From positions 1 through 26,918 of the forward strand of contig DATBDZ010000055.1 in NCBI GenBank assembly GCA_036276235.1: a stretch of 26,918 nt of DNA, in the 5' to 3' direction. A program made the translations under genes and the position numbers. How positions within the stretch are numbered: position 1 is the stretch's first letter; each line of letters opens with the position of its first letter. The notes beneath the pieces were generated by a model. The model did no database searches. It was given only the letters and a program-made list of their open reading frames with translations, and was not told where the DNA came from. This document shows, piece after piece, positions 1-8,561 of this stretch. Source of the DNA: JANWHF01 sp036276235 (GTDB lineage: Bacteria; Planctomycetota; Phycisphaerae; Tepidisphaerales; Tepidisphaeraceae).

Positions 1-650
1 GCTCCGATTTTCGCGGCATCTCGAGGATCGTCCGCAACTTCCGCAGACGGATCGCGCGGCGCATCGCGCAGGGCAAGCATAAGCATGAAGCTGTATGCAA
101 TTCCCACAGCGCCAAGGATTTTGAAGCCCGCGGCCCACCCGTACCGCTCGGCGATGACTCCCCCGACACCTCCGAGCGCGGCACCGGCGTAAAGCCCGGT
201 CATGTGGAAACCGGTTGCGAGCGAGCGCGTCGAGCCTGGATGAAAGTCCGCGATCAGCGCCAGAGCCGCCGGCATGTAGCAGGCTTCGCTGACGCCCATC
301 AGCGCCCGCGCTGCCAGCAGTTGATGGCTCGAGCGCGCGAAGGCGGTCGCGAAAGTTGCCGCCGACCAGCAGAACAGGCTCAAGATGATCGCCCCGCGCC
401 GGCCGGCGCGGTCAGCGAGATATCCGCCGATCGGACTCACCACCGCATAGACCCACAGGAAAACCGAAGTGAGCAAGCCAAACTGCGCATCGGTCATCGG
501 GATGGCGGCGCGGATAGGCTCGCGCATCGTCGTGATCATCAGCCGATCCATGTAGTTGAGCAGCGCGACGAGCGAGAGAAGCGCGACGACCGACCAGGCG
601 TAGCTCGTCGGGCGCGTTTGCTCGGCAGGTTGATATTCGGGGGTGTACAT
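1..650 (-). CDS. MFS transporter, N-terminal part (gene runs off the left edge)
   Basis: An open frame reads leftward from the ATG at 648-650 to the window edge, giving about 216 residues with no stop. The protein shows the first half of a major facilitator: a short cytoplasmic N-terminus, TM1 beginning near residue 19, and after TM2 the signature loop GGYLADRAGRRGA, which matches MFS motif A (GxLaDrxGrr). About six hydrophobic helices follow. It lies downstream of the N-acetylneuraminate lyase gene on the same strand, separated by 155 bp that hold a perfect inverted repeat. A sugar-acid or sialic-acid substrate is a guess from that neighbour only; the family is clear but the substrate is not. 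The C-terminal half is outside the window. Confidence 0.88.
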   Translation of the reverse strand, partial: MYTPEYQPAEQTRPTSYAWSVVALLSLVALLNYMDRLMITTMREPIRAAIPMTDAQFGLLTSVFLWVYAVVSPIGGYLADRAGRRGAIILSLFCWSAATFATAFARSSHQLLAARALMGVSEACYMPAALALIADFHPGSTRSLATGFHMTGLYAGAALGGVGGVIAERYGWAAGFKILGAVGIAYSFMLMLALRDAPRDPSAEVADDPRDAAKIG

Positions 651-691
651 CGGCGCTTTACTTGATGAAGGTCTGTGCGCGAACGAAGATC

Positions 692-767
692 GTCATGCTG
701 AGGTACTCCGAAGCATCTGGCTGGATTGCGCGAGTCGGCCAGATGCTTCGGAGTACCTCAGCATGAC
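692..767. repeat. Perfect 30-bp inverted repeat (dispersed palindrome)
   Basis: The arms 692-721 and 738-767 are exact reverse complements, separated by 16 bases. The arm contains the core GATGCTTCGGAGTACCTCAG. The same 20-base core recurs at 24339-24358, far away, so this is a dispersed repeat and not just a local hairpin. It sits between the lyase stop (806) and the MFS start (650) and could act as a terminator or mRNA-stabilising hairpin between the two genes, although no T-run follows. Confidence 0.9.
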
Positions 768-805
768 ATTTTGCTGCATTGACGCCTACGAAATTCAACT
801 GATGA

Positions 806-1726
806 TCATTGCCGCGAGTTTGATCTCACGGTGCCAATCCTCTCAAACGCTGCGGCGACTTCATCTCGCTCCTGCGTACTTAGCGGCGATACCGGCGCTC
901 GCGGCGGGCCGCAATCTACCCCCGCCAGCGCCATCGCCGCCTTGCCGGTGCGCAGGACGCCATACTTGAGCAGCACGGCGACCATCTCTGCGGCGGTTTG
1001 CGAGCACATCCGCGCGGTTGTCAGGTCTTGCGCGTTGAACGCCTCAATCATCTTCAGATAAAGCGGCGATGCATAGTTGTATGTGCTGCCGACGGCCGCC
1101 TGCGCGCCAACCACGAGCGCGCTGAGCAAGAGCTCATCCAATCCCCACGCCACTTCTCCGCGGCCCGCGAGTTTTTGTTGGCAGCGAGCAAAGTCCATCA
1201 GGTCGCCGTGCGTGTATTTCACGCCTTTGAAATTGGGGATCTGCTGTAGCGCCGCATCCACCAGATCGGCGATCGTGATGTTGACGCCGGTCATCGAGGG
1301 AATGTGATAGTAGTAAAAGGGGAGACTTTCCGCCGCCGCTGCAATGGGCAGCATGAAGGCGACCGTTTGCTCCACATTGGCGGGTTTGAAGAAGAACGGG
1401 GCCATTGCGGATACCGCATGGGCACCGATTGAGGCCGCGTGCGCCGCCAGTGCCATCGCATCGCGCTGGGAGGCGTGGCCGACATGGACAATGATCGTGA
1501 GTTTCTCGCGCGCGACTTGGGTCCATCGGCTAGAGACGTCCATCCGCTCCTGCGTGGTCATCGAGGGCCCTTCGCCGGTGGTTCCGCAGACGAATGCACC
1601 GCCGACGCCGCGCGAAACCAGATGCTCGGCCTGCCGCTCGATGACGGAAAGTTTCAGATCGCCATCGGCGTCGAAGGGCGTGAAGGGAGCGGCAATCAAG
1701 CCCTGCAGGCGGACATCACTGAGCAT
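806..1726 (-). CDS. nanA: N-acetylneuraminate lyase / DHDPS-family aldolase
   Basis: A 306-residue class I aldolase of the DapA/NanA family, the usual full length. Visible motifs are GTTGEG at residues 48-53 (carboxylate-binding loop), the tyrosine-rich YYYHIP at 138-143 and the Schiff-base lysine K170 in GVK. The segment GLDELLLSALVVGAQAAVGS (from about 195), followed by TYNY, is typical of sialic acid lyases and not of dihydrodipicolinate synthases. The predicted reaction is reversible cleavage of N-acetylneuraminate to N-acetylmannosamine and pyruvate in the cytoplasm. From memory, the YYYHIP and GSTYNY regions look closer to animal NPL than to E. coli NanA. Its ATG lies inside the last codons of the upstream exporter gene (11-base overlap), so the two are probably co-transcribed and translationally coupled. 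Another 2-keto-3-deoxy acid aldolase cannot be excluded. Confidence 0.85.
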   Translation of the reverse strand: MLSDVRLQGLIAAPFTPFDADGDLKLSVIERQAEHLVSRGVGGAFVCGTTGEGPSMTTQERMDVSSRWTQVAREKLTIIVHVGHASQRDAMALAAHAASIGAHAVSAMAPFFFKPANVEQTVAFMLPIAAAAESLPFYYYHIPSMTGVNITIADLVDAALQQIPNFKGVKYTHGDLMDFARCQQKLAGRGEVAWGLDELLLSALVVGAQAAVGSTYNYASPLYLKMIEAFNAQDLTTARMCSQTAAEMVAVLLKYGVLRTGKAAMALAGVDCGPPRAPVSPLSTQERDEVAAAFERIGTVRSNSRQ

Positions 1727-4481
1727 TGCGGCGTTCCAATCTCCACTTGAGCAGCGGGCGAAGCACCATGACCGTCGAAAGATAAATGCACGCGGTTCCC
1801 ATCGCCATTACCAGGCCCAGGCTCTTGAGGCCCTTGTGATTGGCCAGCGCCCAGAAGAAGGCGAAGCTGCTGCATGTGACATAGGCGCAGAGCAGCAAGG
1901 CGCGGTCGGCCACATCCCATGACTGCCACACGCGCCGCGGGTCGCGCAGCGTTTCGCGGTAGCGATGGATCATGAACACGCCATATTCGTGGCCCGCGCC
2001 GATGAGGATCGGCAGGCCAAAAAAGTTGGCGAAGTTCCATTCGACGTTGAACAGTCCCATTAAACCCACGAGCATCGGCAATCCCATTCCCAGCACGCTG
2101 ACGGCAAGCAACGTCTGCCTGATGTCGCGCAGATCGATCAAGACCAGCACGAAGATCAGCGCCAGCGCATAAATAGTCGCGCGGAAAAACGAGCGATGAA
2201 CGGCGGCGGTGGTGTGATAAATGTTGGGCGCGATGCCGGTGACGTTCAAGCTGCCGGAGACTTTTGTCGCCACCGCGTTTTCGACACTTTTAACGAACTT
2301 GCTCAGATTGGCGCGGTCCCACAAGTCGTTCTTTGGATAAATGTATAATGCATACGTTCCATCGGCGCTAACCAGATGCTCGCGCAGCTCCGCGGGCACC
2401 TGCTGTAGATCAAACGGGCGCGGCGAAAACTGTGCCAGCATCTCGTGCAATTCCGACACGAAAACCTCTTGCCATTGCGAGAGGCGCTGCCCGGCTTGCT
2501 CGGGCGGCGCTGCTTTGAGTGCCTGCGCAAAATGACGAAGGGCATCGGCCGTTTCAGCCGTTTGCAATGGCCGCGTGGCGGAGGTCGTCGGCATTGATTG
2601 CGGTTGCAAGAGCGCTTCAGCCAGCGCTGAGGCCTTGCTGGATATCGCTGACAAATCCGCCGGTCCGACAGCCGGCGGCGTTGTCCATTGGATAGTTGGA
2701 AGCTCAGATTGATGCGCCGTCAGCCAGGCGTGGTTGTCCAGCGCCGTGAGGAGGCTGTCGGTGCTGCCGACGGTTTGGAGGCCGGCGACGGCGTCGCGCG
2801 CGCGGCGCAGCTCGTTGAGGTCCTTCGAGAGGACGGCGGCCACCCACGTTTGCAGCTTTCGCACCAGCTTCGTTGACTCGACATTCGGCGCTTGAAGCTC
2901 TAGCAGGTTGGGATTGAACTTGGCGGGCATGAAATGCGTCAGCGCGAGAAGACATGCCGCCCAGATCGCGGGAAAGAGCAATCGAATGGGTCCCCGACGC
3001 GGCGGAAGACGGAATGGCTTTGGCGCTTCAGTTGCACCGGCTTTGGAAGGCAGAATCGTCAGCATCGCCGGCAAAACGGTATAGCCTGTGAGCAGACATA
3101 GTATCAGCCCGCCCCCGGCGATGATGCCCAGCTCGGCGGCGCCGCGGAAGTCGGTGAAGAGCGAAACGAGAAACGCGCCTGCCGCCCCAAGGCAGGCGGT
3201 ATTGATCGGCGCGGCAACGTGCCGAAACACCCGCACCCATGCCGCGCGTGGCCGCGCGTGGCGCTGCGTCTCAGCACGATAGCGCATCAGCACCTGCACG
3301 AGATAATCCATGCCGATGCCGATCAACGCGATCAGAAAAACAATTGACAGCAGATTGAGCTCACCCACGCTGAAGGTAGCCCAGCCGAAGGTCCACCCGA
3401 TGCCGACTGCCAGGCAGATTTCCGCCGCCAGCGCCAGCCAGATCGATCGCAGCATCGCCACCAGCCCGATGAAGACCGCCACCATCGCGAGGATTTCGGC
3501 GCGATGTGAATCGCGATCGGTGGTTTTCATTTCGTCGGCGGCCAGTGCCGGCCTGCCGGTCACGCCGATTTTGAATTCCGGGAAATTCGCCGCCGCCTGA
3601 TGGGCCGCCAGGCGAATCGCCGCGACCGAATCCGTGATCGATGTCAGCGAGCTGTAATCTGCCTTCGGATAAACGCGCACCAGCAGCAGATGGCGTTTTT
3701 GGGATTTATCCTCGGCATCGGGCCGGAAGTAATAGCCCAGATCTTCCGGCGTTGTGGCGCCTAACGCGGAGAGATCAGGAACCGTCGAGCCGATTGCGAT
3801 GGGGAGCGATGGATCGTCGAGCGTTTTGTTCCAGTGATCAGTCAGCAGCTTGATGAAGCCGACGGTTTGGTCGTCCATCGGCGCCAGCCGCGCGCCAGAA
3901 AGGAATCTTTCGATTGGCGTACGCCCGAGCACTCCCTGCGTGAGCACGCCGGGGATCGAGATGCCCCCGCCGATGTTAGCGCCGCCCTGTCCCCAAAGTT
4001 GCGCGAGCCGCGCTAACTGGCGAATCTGCTGAAATCTTTCTGCCAGCGCAGCGGGAGGGCTGAAGAGAACTCCTTGAGCCCCAAGCTCTTTGACCGGAAC
4101 TCTCAGGTCGACCGATTTAACATACTGCGACTGCTTGCGGATTTGCTCGCCGATCGCATCGGCACACGAGGTCCATCGCTCAACAGGCTGAGAAGAGTTT
4201 GGATCCACCGATTCGACAATGACATACACCGCCTCGTTCTCGGGGAATTGCTTATCGAAATTGAGATAAGCCTTGAAATTCGGATCTCTCTGCGAGAAGA
4301 GCTTGTTCTGGTCGCTGGAGATGCTGAGCCGCAGCATGGCCGCAGCGAGGCAGATGGCCAGCAGGATGCCGCTGCTGAGCAGCGTCACGCGCGGGTGATC
4401 GACGATCCAAAGCACGGCAAGGAGAATCCGCCGCTCGATCGGGCGGGAAGAGTAGGATCGACGCTGGGTAGGGGCGGGCAT
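1716..4481 (-). CDS. hpnN: RND/MMPL-family exporter, HpnN-like (hopanoid-associated)
   Basis: A 921-residue inner-membrane transporter with the duplicated RND/MMPL plan: TM1 at about 20-50, a large periplasmic loop at about 55-325, five helices at about 328-478, TM7 at about 500-518, a second loop at about 520-765, and five helices at about 768-912. Each half carries the family's TM4 motif: GIGMDY ending at residue 393 with D392, and GAGHEY ending at 833 with E832. These are probable proton-relay carboxylates; each is followed by an RYR(A)E motif. The length, loop sizes and position between a hopanoid-type aminotransferase and a squalene-hopene cyclase support HpnN, which moves hopanoids from the inner to the outer membrane. 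The RND family is certain; the hopanoid cargo is inferred from context. The second loop is Ala/Gln-rich and low in complexity at about 600-670. No strong Shine-Dalgarno precedes the ATG. Confidence 0.85.
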   Translation of the reverse strand: MPAPTQRRSYSSRPIERRILLAVLWIVDHPRVTLLSSGILLAICLAAAMLRLSISSDQNKLFSQRDPNFKAYLNFDKQFPENEAVYVIVESVDPNSSQPVERWTSCADAIGEQIRKQSQYVKSVDLRVPVKELGAQGVLFSPPAALAERFQQIRQLARLAQLWGQGGANIGGGISIPGVLTQGVLGRTPIERFLSGARLAPMDDQTVGFIKLLTDHWNKTLDDPSLPIAIGSTVPDLSALGATTPEDLGYYFRPDAEDKSQKRHLLLVRVYPKADYSSLTSITDSVAAIRLAAHQAAANFPEFKIGVTGRPALAADEMKTTDRDSHRAEILAMVAVFIGLVAMLRSIWLALAAEICLAVGIGWTFGWATFSVGELNLLSIVFLIALIGIGMDYLVQVLMRYRAETQRHARPRAAWVRVFRHVAAPINTACLGAAGAFLVSLFTDFRGAAELGIIAGGGLILCLLTGYTVLPAMLTILPSKAGATEAPKPFRLPPRRGPIRLLFPAIWAACLLALTHFMPAKFNPNLLELQAPNVESTKLVRKLQTWVAAVLSKDLNELRRARDAVAGLQTVGSTDSLLTALDNHAWLTAHQSELPTIQWTTPPAVGPADLSAISSKASALAEALLQPQSMPTTSATRPLQTAETADALRHFAQALKAAPPEQAGQRLSQWQEVFVSELHEMLAQFSPRPFDLQQVPAELREHLVSADGTYALYIYPKNDLWDRANLSKFVKSVENAVATKVSGSLNVTGIAPNIYHTTAAVHRSFFRATIYALALIFVLVLIDLRDIRQTLLAVSVLGMGLPMLVGLMGLFNVEWNFANFFGLPILIGAGHEYGVFMIHRYRETLRDPRRVWQSWDVADRALLLCAYVTCSSFAFFWALANHKGLKSLGLVMAMGTACIYLSTVMVLRPLLKWRLERRNAQ

Positions 4482-4544
4482 GGTTGCGTGGTGCTCGCCT
4501 CAATCAATCCTGGGAATTGCTGCGGAAGGCGCGTGACCGGACGC

Positions 4545-4584
4545 GCCCTGCGACTCGACTGAGCTCGTCGAAGTCAAGCAGGGC
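4545..4584. repeat. Imperfect hairpin between the aminotransferase and exporter genes
   Basis: GCCCTG at 4545-4550 can pair with CAGGGC at 4579-4584, and an inner CGACT/AGTC-type pairing extends the stem around a CTGAGCTC centre. It occupies the 138-bp gap between the aminotransferase stop and the exporter start and may modulate expression of the second gene. There is no T-run, so it is not a convincing intrinsic terminator. Confidence 0.5.
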
Positions 4585-4619
4585 GGCTAAACCAGAACAT
4601 TGGAGATCGCTCGTGTTCA

Positions 4620-6008
4620 TTAGGCCATGATCGCGCGTTTCGCAAGGCCGGTGACGGTGTCCCACGCCGCGCCCGGGATGCGGGTGGTGTCAATCAGCAC
4701 ATCCTCCATCGCGGCGAGGAACCAATCCATATCTTCCTGCGTGATCGTGATCGGCGGCAGGAACTTGATCACCTCGACGTGATAGCCGGCGACCTGCGTG
4801 AGGATGCGATGCTTCTGCAGCAGGGGAATGACCAGCATCTGCCCGAAGACGCCGAAATTCAGCTTGTGCAGCATGTCCCAGGCCATCTTGAGCTTGAGGC
4901 CTTCTTTGGGGCGCGCGAAGTCGATGCCGAACATGAGGCCTTTGCCGCGCACGTCGGAGACGAAGGGGCAGTCGCGCGAGATTTCGCGCAGGCGGGTCAT
5001 CGCGTACTCGCCCATTTTGGCGGCATTTTCAACGAGCTTTTCTGATTCGATTACATAAATGCTCGCCAGCGCGGCGGCCATCGCCAGATCATTCTGCCCG
5101 AATGTATTGGAATGAACGACGCATCGCTCCATCGAATCAAACACGCAATCCATAATGCGCGGCTTGGTGATCACCGCGCCCACCGGCACATACCCGCCCG
5201 AAAGCGCCTTGGCGGTGCAGATGATGTCCGGCTCGACTCCCTGCCAATGTTGAAACGCAAACCATTTTCCGGTCCGCCCCAGGCCGCACTGCACTTCGTC
5301 GGCAACCAGCAGCGTGCCGTACTTGCGGCAAAGCGTCATCGCCTCCAGCAGATAGCCGTCTTTCACCACTTCGCAGGTCTTGCCCTGCACCGGCTCGATG
5401 ACAAACGCGGCGGCGGTCTTGCTCGATAGTGCCCTTTCGAGCGCTTCCAAATCGTTGAACGGGATCATCACCGTGCCGGGCATCAACTGCCCAAAGCGCG
5501 AGCGGAAAAACTCAGAGCCATTCAACGCCAGCGAGCCGGTGGTCAGGCCATGAAATGAATGATCGCAGTAAATGATCCCCTGGCGGCCAGTGGCGCAGCG
5601 GGCAAATTTGATCGCCGTCTCGATCGTCTCCGTGCCGCTGTTGCAGAAGAAGACGCGGGAAAGATTTTCCGGCGTGTGCTTGGTGAGCGCCTCGGCGGCC
5701 AGTCCGCTCAGCAAACCCGCATCCATGCGAACAAGATTCGGCAGATCGCGGCCGAGCACCTGCTGCATGATCGAGCGGATTTTCGGATGATTGCGCCCCA
5801 GCGCGAAAACGCCCCAGCCCGTCAGCATGTCCAGATATTTATTCCCGTCGGCGTCCCAGAGATAGCACCCTTCGCCGCGCACGTAGCCTTTATCAAAGCC
5901 GATGGCCTTGAGCATTTTGACAAATGCCGGGTTGATATGATCAGTGTGCAGGTCGTATTCCCGACCTTTGTGCTGTTCCAGCCAGTCAAAAAAATCGTCG
6001 TGCATCAT
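4620..6008 (-). CDS. hpnO: Class III PLP aminotransferase, probably HpnO-like
   Basis: A 462-residue fold-type I, class III aminotransferase. Visible landmarks are NSGTETIE at about 123-130 (cofactor phosphate binding), SFHG at 151-154, the PLP-ring aspartate D237 in ADEVQCGLGRTG, the Schiff-base lysine K267 in TAKALSGG, and NTFGQN at about 301-306, which binds the phosphate from the partner subunit. The N-terminal block (residues 1-45) with DHINPAF, and the adjacent HpnN-like and squalene-hopene cyclase genes, point to HpnO, which aminates the ribosyl-derived side chain to make aminobacteriohopanetriol. Family membership is certain; the hopanoid role is inferred. General acetylornithine or lysine aminotransferases are the alternatives. 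It starts ATG ATG with no strong Shine-Dalgarno, is divergent from the cyclase gene and is probably the first gene of the leftward operon. Confidence 0.85.
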   Translation of the reverse strand: MMHDDFFDWLEQHKGREYDLHTDHINPAFVKMLKAIGFDKGYVRGEGCYLWDADGNKYLDMLTGWGVFALGRNHPKIRSIMQQVLGRDLPNLVRMDAGLLSGLAAEALTKHTPENLSRVFFCNSGTETIETAIKFARCATGRQGIIYCDHSFHGLTTGSLALNGSEFFRSRFGQLMPGTVMIPFNDLEALERALSSKTAAAFVIEPVQGKTCEVVKDGYLLEAMTLCRKYGTLLVADEVQCGLGRTGKWFAFQHWQGVEPDIICTAKALSGGYVPVGAVITKPRIMDCVFDSMERCVVHSNTFGQNDLAMAAALASIYVIESEKLVENAAKMGEYAMTRLREISRDCPFVSDVRGKGLMFGIDFARPKEGLKLKMAWDMLHKLNFGVFGQMLVIPLLQKHRILTQVAGYHVEVIKFLPPITITQEDMDWFLAAMEDVLIDTTRIPGAAWDTVTGLAKRAIMA

Positions 6009-6135
6009 GGTTTTAGTGCGGCGTCGGTTACCCGTTCAAAAGGGCCGCATTATAGCGAAAATGTTTGTCTGTCGCGAACGTCGTTATTTCCGGCGTTTGC
6101 TGGTGGGTGCGTGACACGTTAGGCAGCTGCATTTC

Positions 6136-6243
6136 TCCCTCCTCCGGTACTCCGGGGGAGGGCTGGGGTGGGGGTTGTGTAGAAGATGCGTCTTTCGCGA
6201 ACCGCCCCCACCCTAACCCTCCCCCGGAGTACCGGAGGAGGGG
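6136..6243. repeat. Nested palindromic element, copy A (108 bp)
   Basis: The arms 6136-6174 and 6205-6243 are reverse complements over 39 bases with about two mismatches, and each arm is itself a palindrome around GGTACTCC or GGAGTACC. The 30-base centre contains TTCGCGAACCG. Longer, related elements occur at 16932-17058 and 24183-24308 and share the architecture: a self-complementary outer block, a G-rich GGGGTGGGG-type block, and a centre with a GCGAAC-type word. It behaves like a non-autonomous dispersed repeat. Confidence 0.85.
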
Positions 6244-6373
6244 ACAAGATTCGCCGCCGAAATTGTCACACGCCCTTTGCCGCTACGGCGGCATCGTGGT
6301 ATTCTTTTGCTGATCCAATATCACCGGACGGGCTCGAATCGGTTTCGGTTGTCATGAAACACCGGTCTTTGAC

Positions 6374-6401
6374 CTGAAACTAGAAACTCGAAACCTGAAA
6401 C
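6374..6401. repeat. Four exact-phase heptamers (NNGAAAC)
   Basis: Four consecutive 7-base units share the pattern NNGAAAC: CTGAAAC at 6374 and 6395, with TAGAAAC and TCGAAAC between them. No unit deviates in length. It lies about 80 bp upstream of the cyclase start. Confidence 0.8.
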
Positions 6402-6481
6402 CAAGTTCTGCAAAGTCCCATAACTGTATCGTCCACCAAACGCTGCGGCCCTGAACACAATTTTCCGCGGGAAGCGTTATT

Positions 6482-8473
6482 GTGCCGATAATAAAGCCCA
6501 TGCAAACTGCCGAACGACGTAAGGCTCCGGTCCGAATTCCGCCCCCGCCGATCTTTCGCTCGCTCGACGGAGCGAAAGCCGCTGATGAGGCCCGCACGCT
6601 GGACGATTGCCTTGCCCGCGCCACGGATGCGCTGATCGCCAAACAAAATGAACAGGGATATTGGGTTGGCGAGCTCCAGGGCGACAGCATCCTCGAATCC
6701 GAATACATCCTGCTCAAATGGATACTCGGCCAGGAGAATGCGCCGGAGCTTCCGAAGATCACCAACTATTTGCGCAAGCTGCAGAACCCCGACGGCGGCT
6801 TCAGTCTTTATCCCGGCGGCAAGGCCGATCTTTCGGGAACCGTTAAAGGATATTTCGCGCTGAAGCTAGGCGGCGACAGCCCTAAGGCCCCGCACATGCG
6901 CCGCGCGCGCAAGCTGATCAAGAGCCTCGGCGGCGCCGAGAAGTGCAACACCTTTACCAAATTTTATTTCGCAGCACTCGGCCAGATCAGCTACGACTCC
7001 TGCCCGGCAATTCCGCCGGAAATCGTTTTTCTGCCCAAGTGGGTTTACTTCAATCTTTATCACGTCTCCGCGTGGACGCGCACGATGATCCTGCCGCTGG
7101 GGATCGTCACTTCATTGCGGCCGGTGCGGCGAATTCGGCCGGACTTGGGCATTCGCGAGCTGTATCTCGATCACGCGGCGGCTAATCGATTGGGCGATAC
7201 GACAGATGGATTGCCGCGCGATTGGCGGCAACTGTTTCTGAAGGCGGATGGGCTCCTCAAAATCTACAACGAAGCGCCGATCCCAAGCCTGCGGGAGCGG
7301 GCGCTCAAATCGGCCGAGAAATGGCTGCTCGAACACATGGAAGGTTGCGACGGCCTTGGCGCGATCTTCCCGCCGATGGTCTACATCCTCATCGCGTTTC
7401 GGCTGCTCGGATATTCCGACGATCATCCGGTGATTCAAAAGGCGCATAAGGATCTGCGCGATCTGTTTCTCGATGGCCCGGGCAAGGATGACATCCGCGT
7501 TCAGCCTTGCCATTCGCCGATCTGGGATAGCGGCATCGCGCTCCACGCGCTTGCCGAAACGGGCATGAGCCCCGACAGCGAGCCGGCGACGCGAGCCACG
7601 CAATGGCTGCTCGATAAGGAATGCAAATTCGCTTCGGATTGGCGGCGCAATTGTCCGGGGGCCGACGTCGGCGGTTGGTTCTTTGAATTCAACAACCCGC
7701 ATTATCCCGATGTCGATGACACGGCGATGGTGAGCCTTGCGCTGAAGCGCGTCGGTGGAAAAGCCGCCGCCGAAGCAGTCGAGCGCGGCGTACGCTGGCT
7801 GCTGGCAATGCAGAACGACGATGGCGGATGGGCCGCCTTCGACAAGACCACCGACCGGCCGATCCTCGAGAAGATTCCGTTCGCCGATCACAACGCAATG
7901 CAGGATCCGAGCTGCCCGGATATCGCCGGCCGCGTGCTGGAGTGCCTCGGCCACAACGGCTTCAGCATCGAGCATCCTTCCGTGAAGCGCGCGGTTAATT
8001 ACATCCGTTCGCAACAAGATAGCGCCGGCTGCTGGTGGGGACGGTGGGGGGTTAATTTCGCTTACGGCACTTGGCAGGTGCTGTGCGGCCTCAAAGCTGT
8101 GAAGCAGGATATGAACGAGCCGTGGATCGCCAAAGCCGCGGCATGGCTGCGATCAGTCCAAAAAGAAGACGGCAGCTTCGGCGAATCATGCGACAGCTAT
8201 GAAGACCCATCCCTTAAGGGCCAGGGCCCCAGCACCGCTTCGCAAACCGCCTGGGGCGCGATGGGTCTGATGGCGGCCGTGGGCGCACAAGATCCCGCCG
8301 TCCAGCGCGCGATCGATTGGCTCATCCAAACTCAGGCCGCCGACGGAGCTTGGGATGAACCTTGGTTTACCGGAACGGGCTTCCCCAAAGTCTTCTACCT
8401 CAAGTATCACCTGTATCGGCATTACTTCCCGGTGATGGCGCTGGGACGCTATAAGAGCCTCGTGGTGCGATGA
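6482..8473 (+). CDS. shc: Squalene-hopene cyclase
   Basis: A 663-residue protein of the usual length for squalene-hopene cyclase, which folds squalene into hopene and diplopterol at the inner-membrane surface. The catalytic DVDDTA motif is at residues 410-415 (D410, D412, D413, matching DxDDTA). Several QW repeats are visible, for example QNDDGGW at about 444-450, QQDSAGCWWGRWG at 511-523 and QKEDGSFG at 560-567; the C-terminal GTGFPKVFYLKYHLYRHYFP is also characteristic. The GTG at 6482 is chosen as start because GGGAAG lies 7 bases upstream; an ATG six codons later (6500) is the alternative. It is divergent from the HpnO- and HpnN-like genes, completing a likely hopanoid locus. Squalene synthesis genes (hpnCDE) are not in the window. 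Confidence 0.97.
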   Translation: MPIIKPMQTAERRKAPVRIPPPPIFRSLDGAKAADEARTLDDCLARATDALIAKQNEQGYWVGELQGDSILESEYILLKWILGQENAPELPKITNYLRKLQNPDGGFSLYPGGKADLSGTVKGYFALKLGGDSPKAPHMRRARKLIKSLGGAEKCNTFTKFYFAALGQISYDSCPAIPPEIVFLPKWVYFNLYHVSAWTRTMILPLGIVTSLRPVRRIRPDLGIRELYLDHAAANRLGDTTDGLPRDWRQLFLKADGLLKIYNEAPIPSLRERALKSAEKWLLEHMEGCDGLGAIFPPMVYILIAFRLLGYSDDHPVIQKAHKDLRDLFLDGPGKDDIRVQPCHSPIWDSGIALHALAETGMSPDSEPATRATQWLLDKECKFASDWRRNCPGADVGGWFFEFNNPHYPDVDDTAMVSLALKRVGGKAAAEAVERGVRWLLAMQNDDGGWAAFDKTTDRPILEKIPFADHNAMQDPSCPDIAGRVLECLGHNGFSIEHPSVKRAVNYIRSQQDSAGCWWGRWGVNFAYGTWQVLCGLKAVKQDMNEPWIAKAAAWLRSVQKEDGSFGESCDSYEDPSLKGQGPSTASQTAWGAMGLMAAVGAQDPAVQRAIDWLIQTQAADGAWDEPWFTGTGFPKVFYLKYHLYRHYFPVMALGRYKSLVVR

Positions 8474-8489
8474 CGCCATCCGGCAGATT

Positions 8490-8561
8490 TTGAGAATGGA
8501 GGATTGAAGATCGAGGATGGCGCAAATGCACTGACTGCCATCCTCAATCCTCAATCCTCAA
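8490..8561. repeat. Inverted pair of heptamer arrays after the cyclase gene
   Basis: The left arm (8490-8520) is four 7-base units of the form TNGARGA with variants, ending TGGC. The right arm begins GCCA (8537-8540), followed by three identical TCCTCAA units at 8541-8561. The arms are near reverse complements, so the transcript could fold into a long hairpin 17 bp after the cyclase stop. It could serve as a transcription end or an RNA-stability element. Confidence 0.8.

Larger units (their letters stand above)
6009..6481. other. 473-bp divergent intergenic region between aminotransferase and cyclase
   Basis: No convincing gene is present. It must contain the promoters for both divergent transcription units, but no clear -35/-10 pair stood out. 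It holds a 108-bp nested palindrome (6136-6243) and a four-unit 7-base repeat (6374-6401), listed separately. A GGGAAG at about 6469-6474 lies 7 bases before the cyclase GTG and is its likely ribosome binding site. Confidence 0.7.

Noticed and set aside
6329..6350. tRNA-like T-loop (GGCTCGAATC)
   Set aside because: There is no matching T-stem, acceptor stem or anticodon arm around it.
7112..8017. 301-codon open frame antisense to squalene-hopene cyclase
   Set aside because: It overlaps the catalytic region of an unmistakable cyclase and has no ribosome binding site or recognisable domain.
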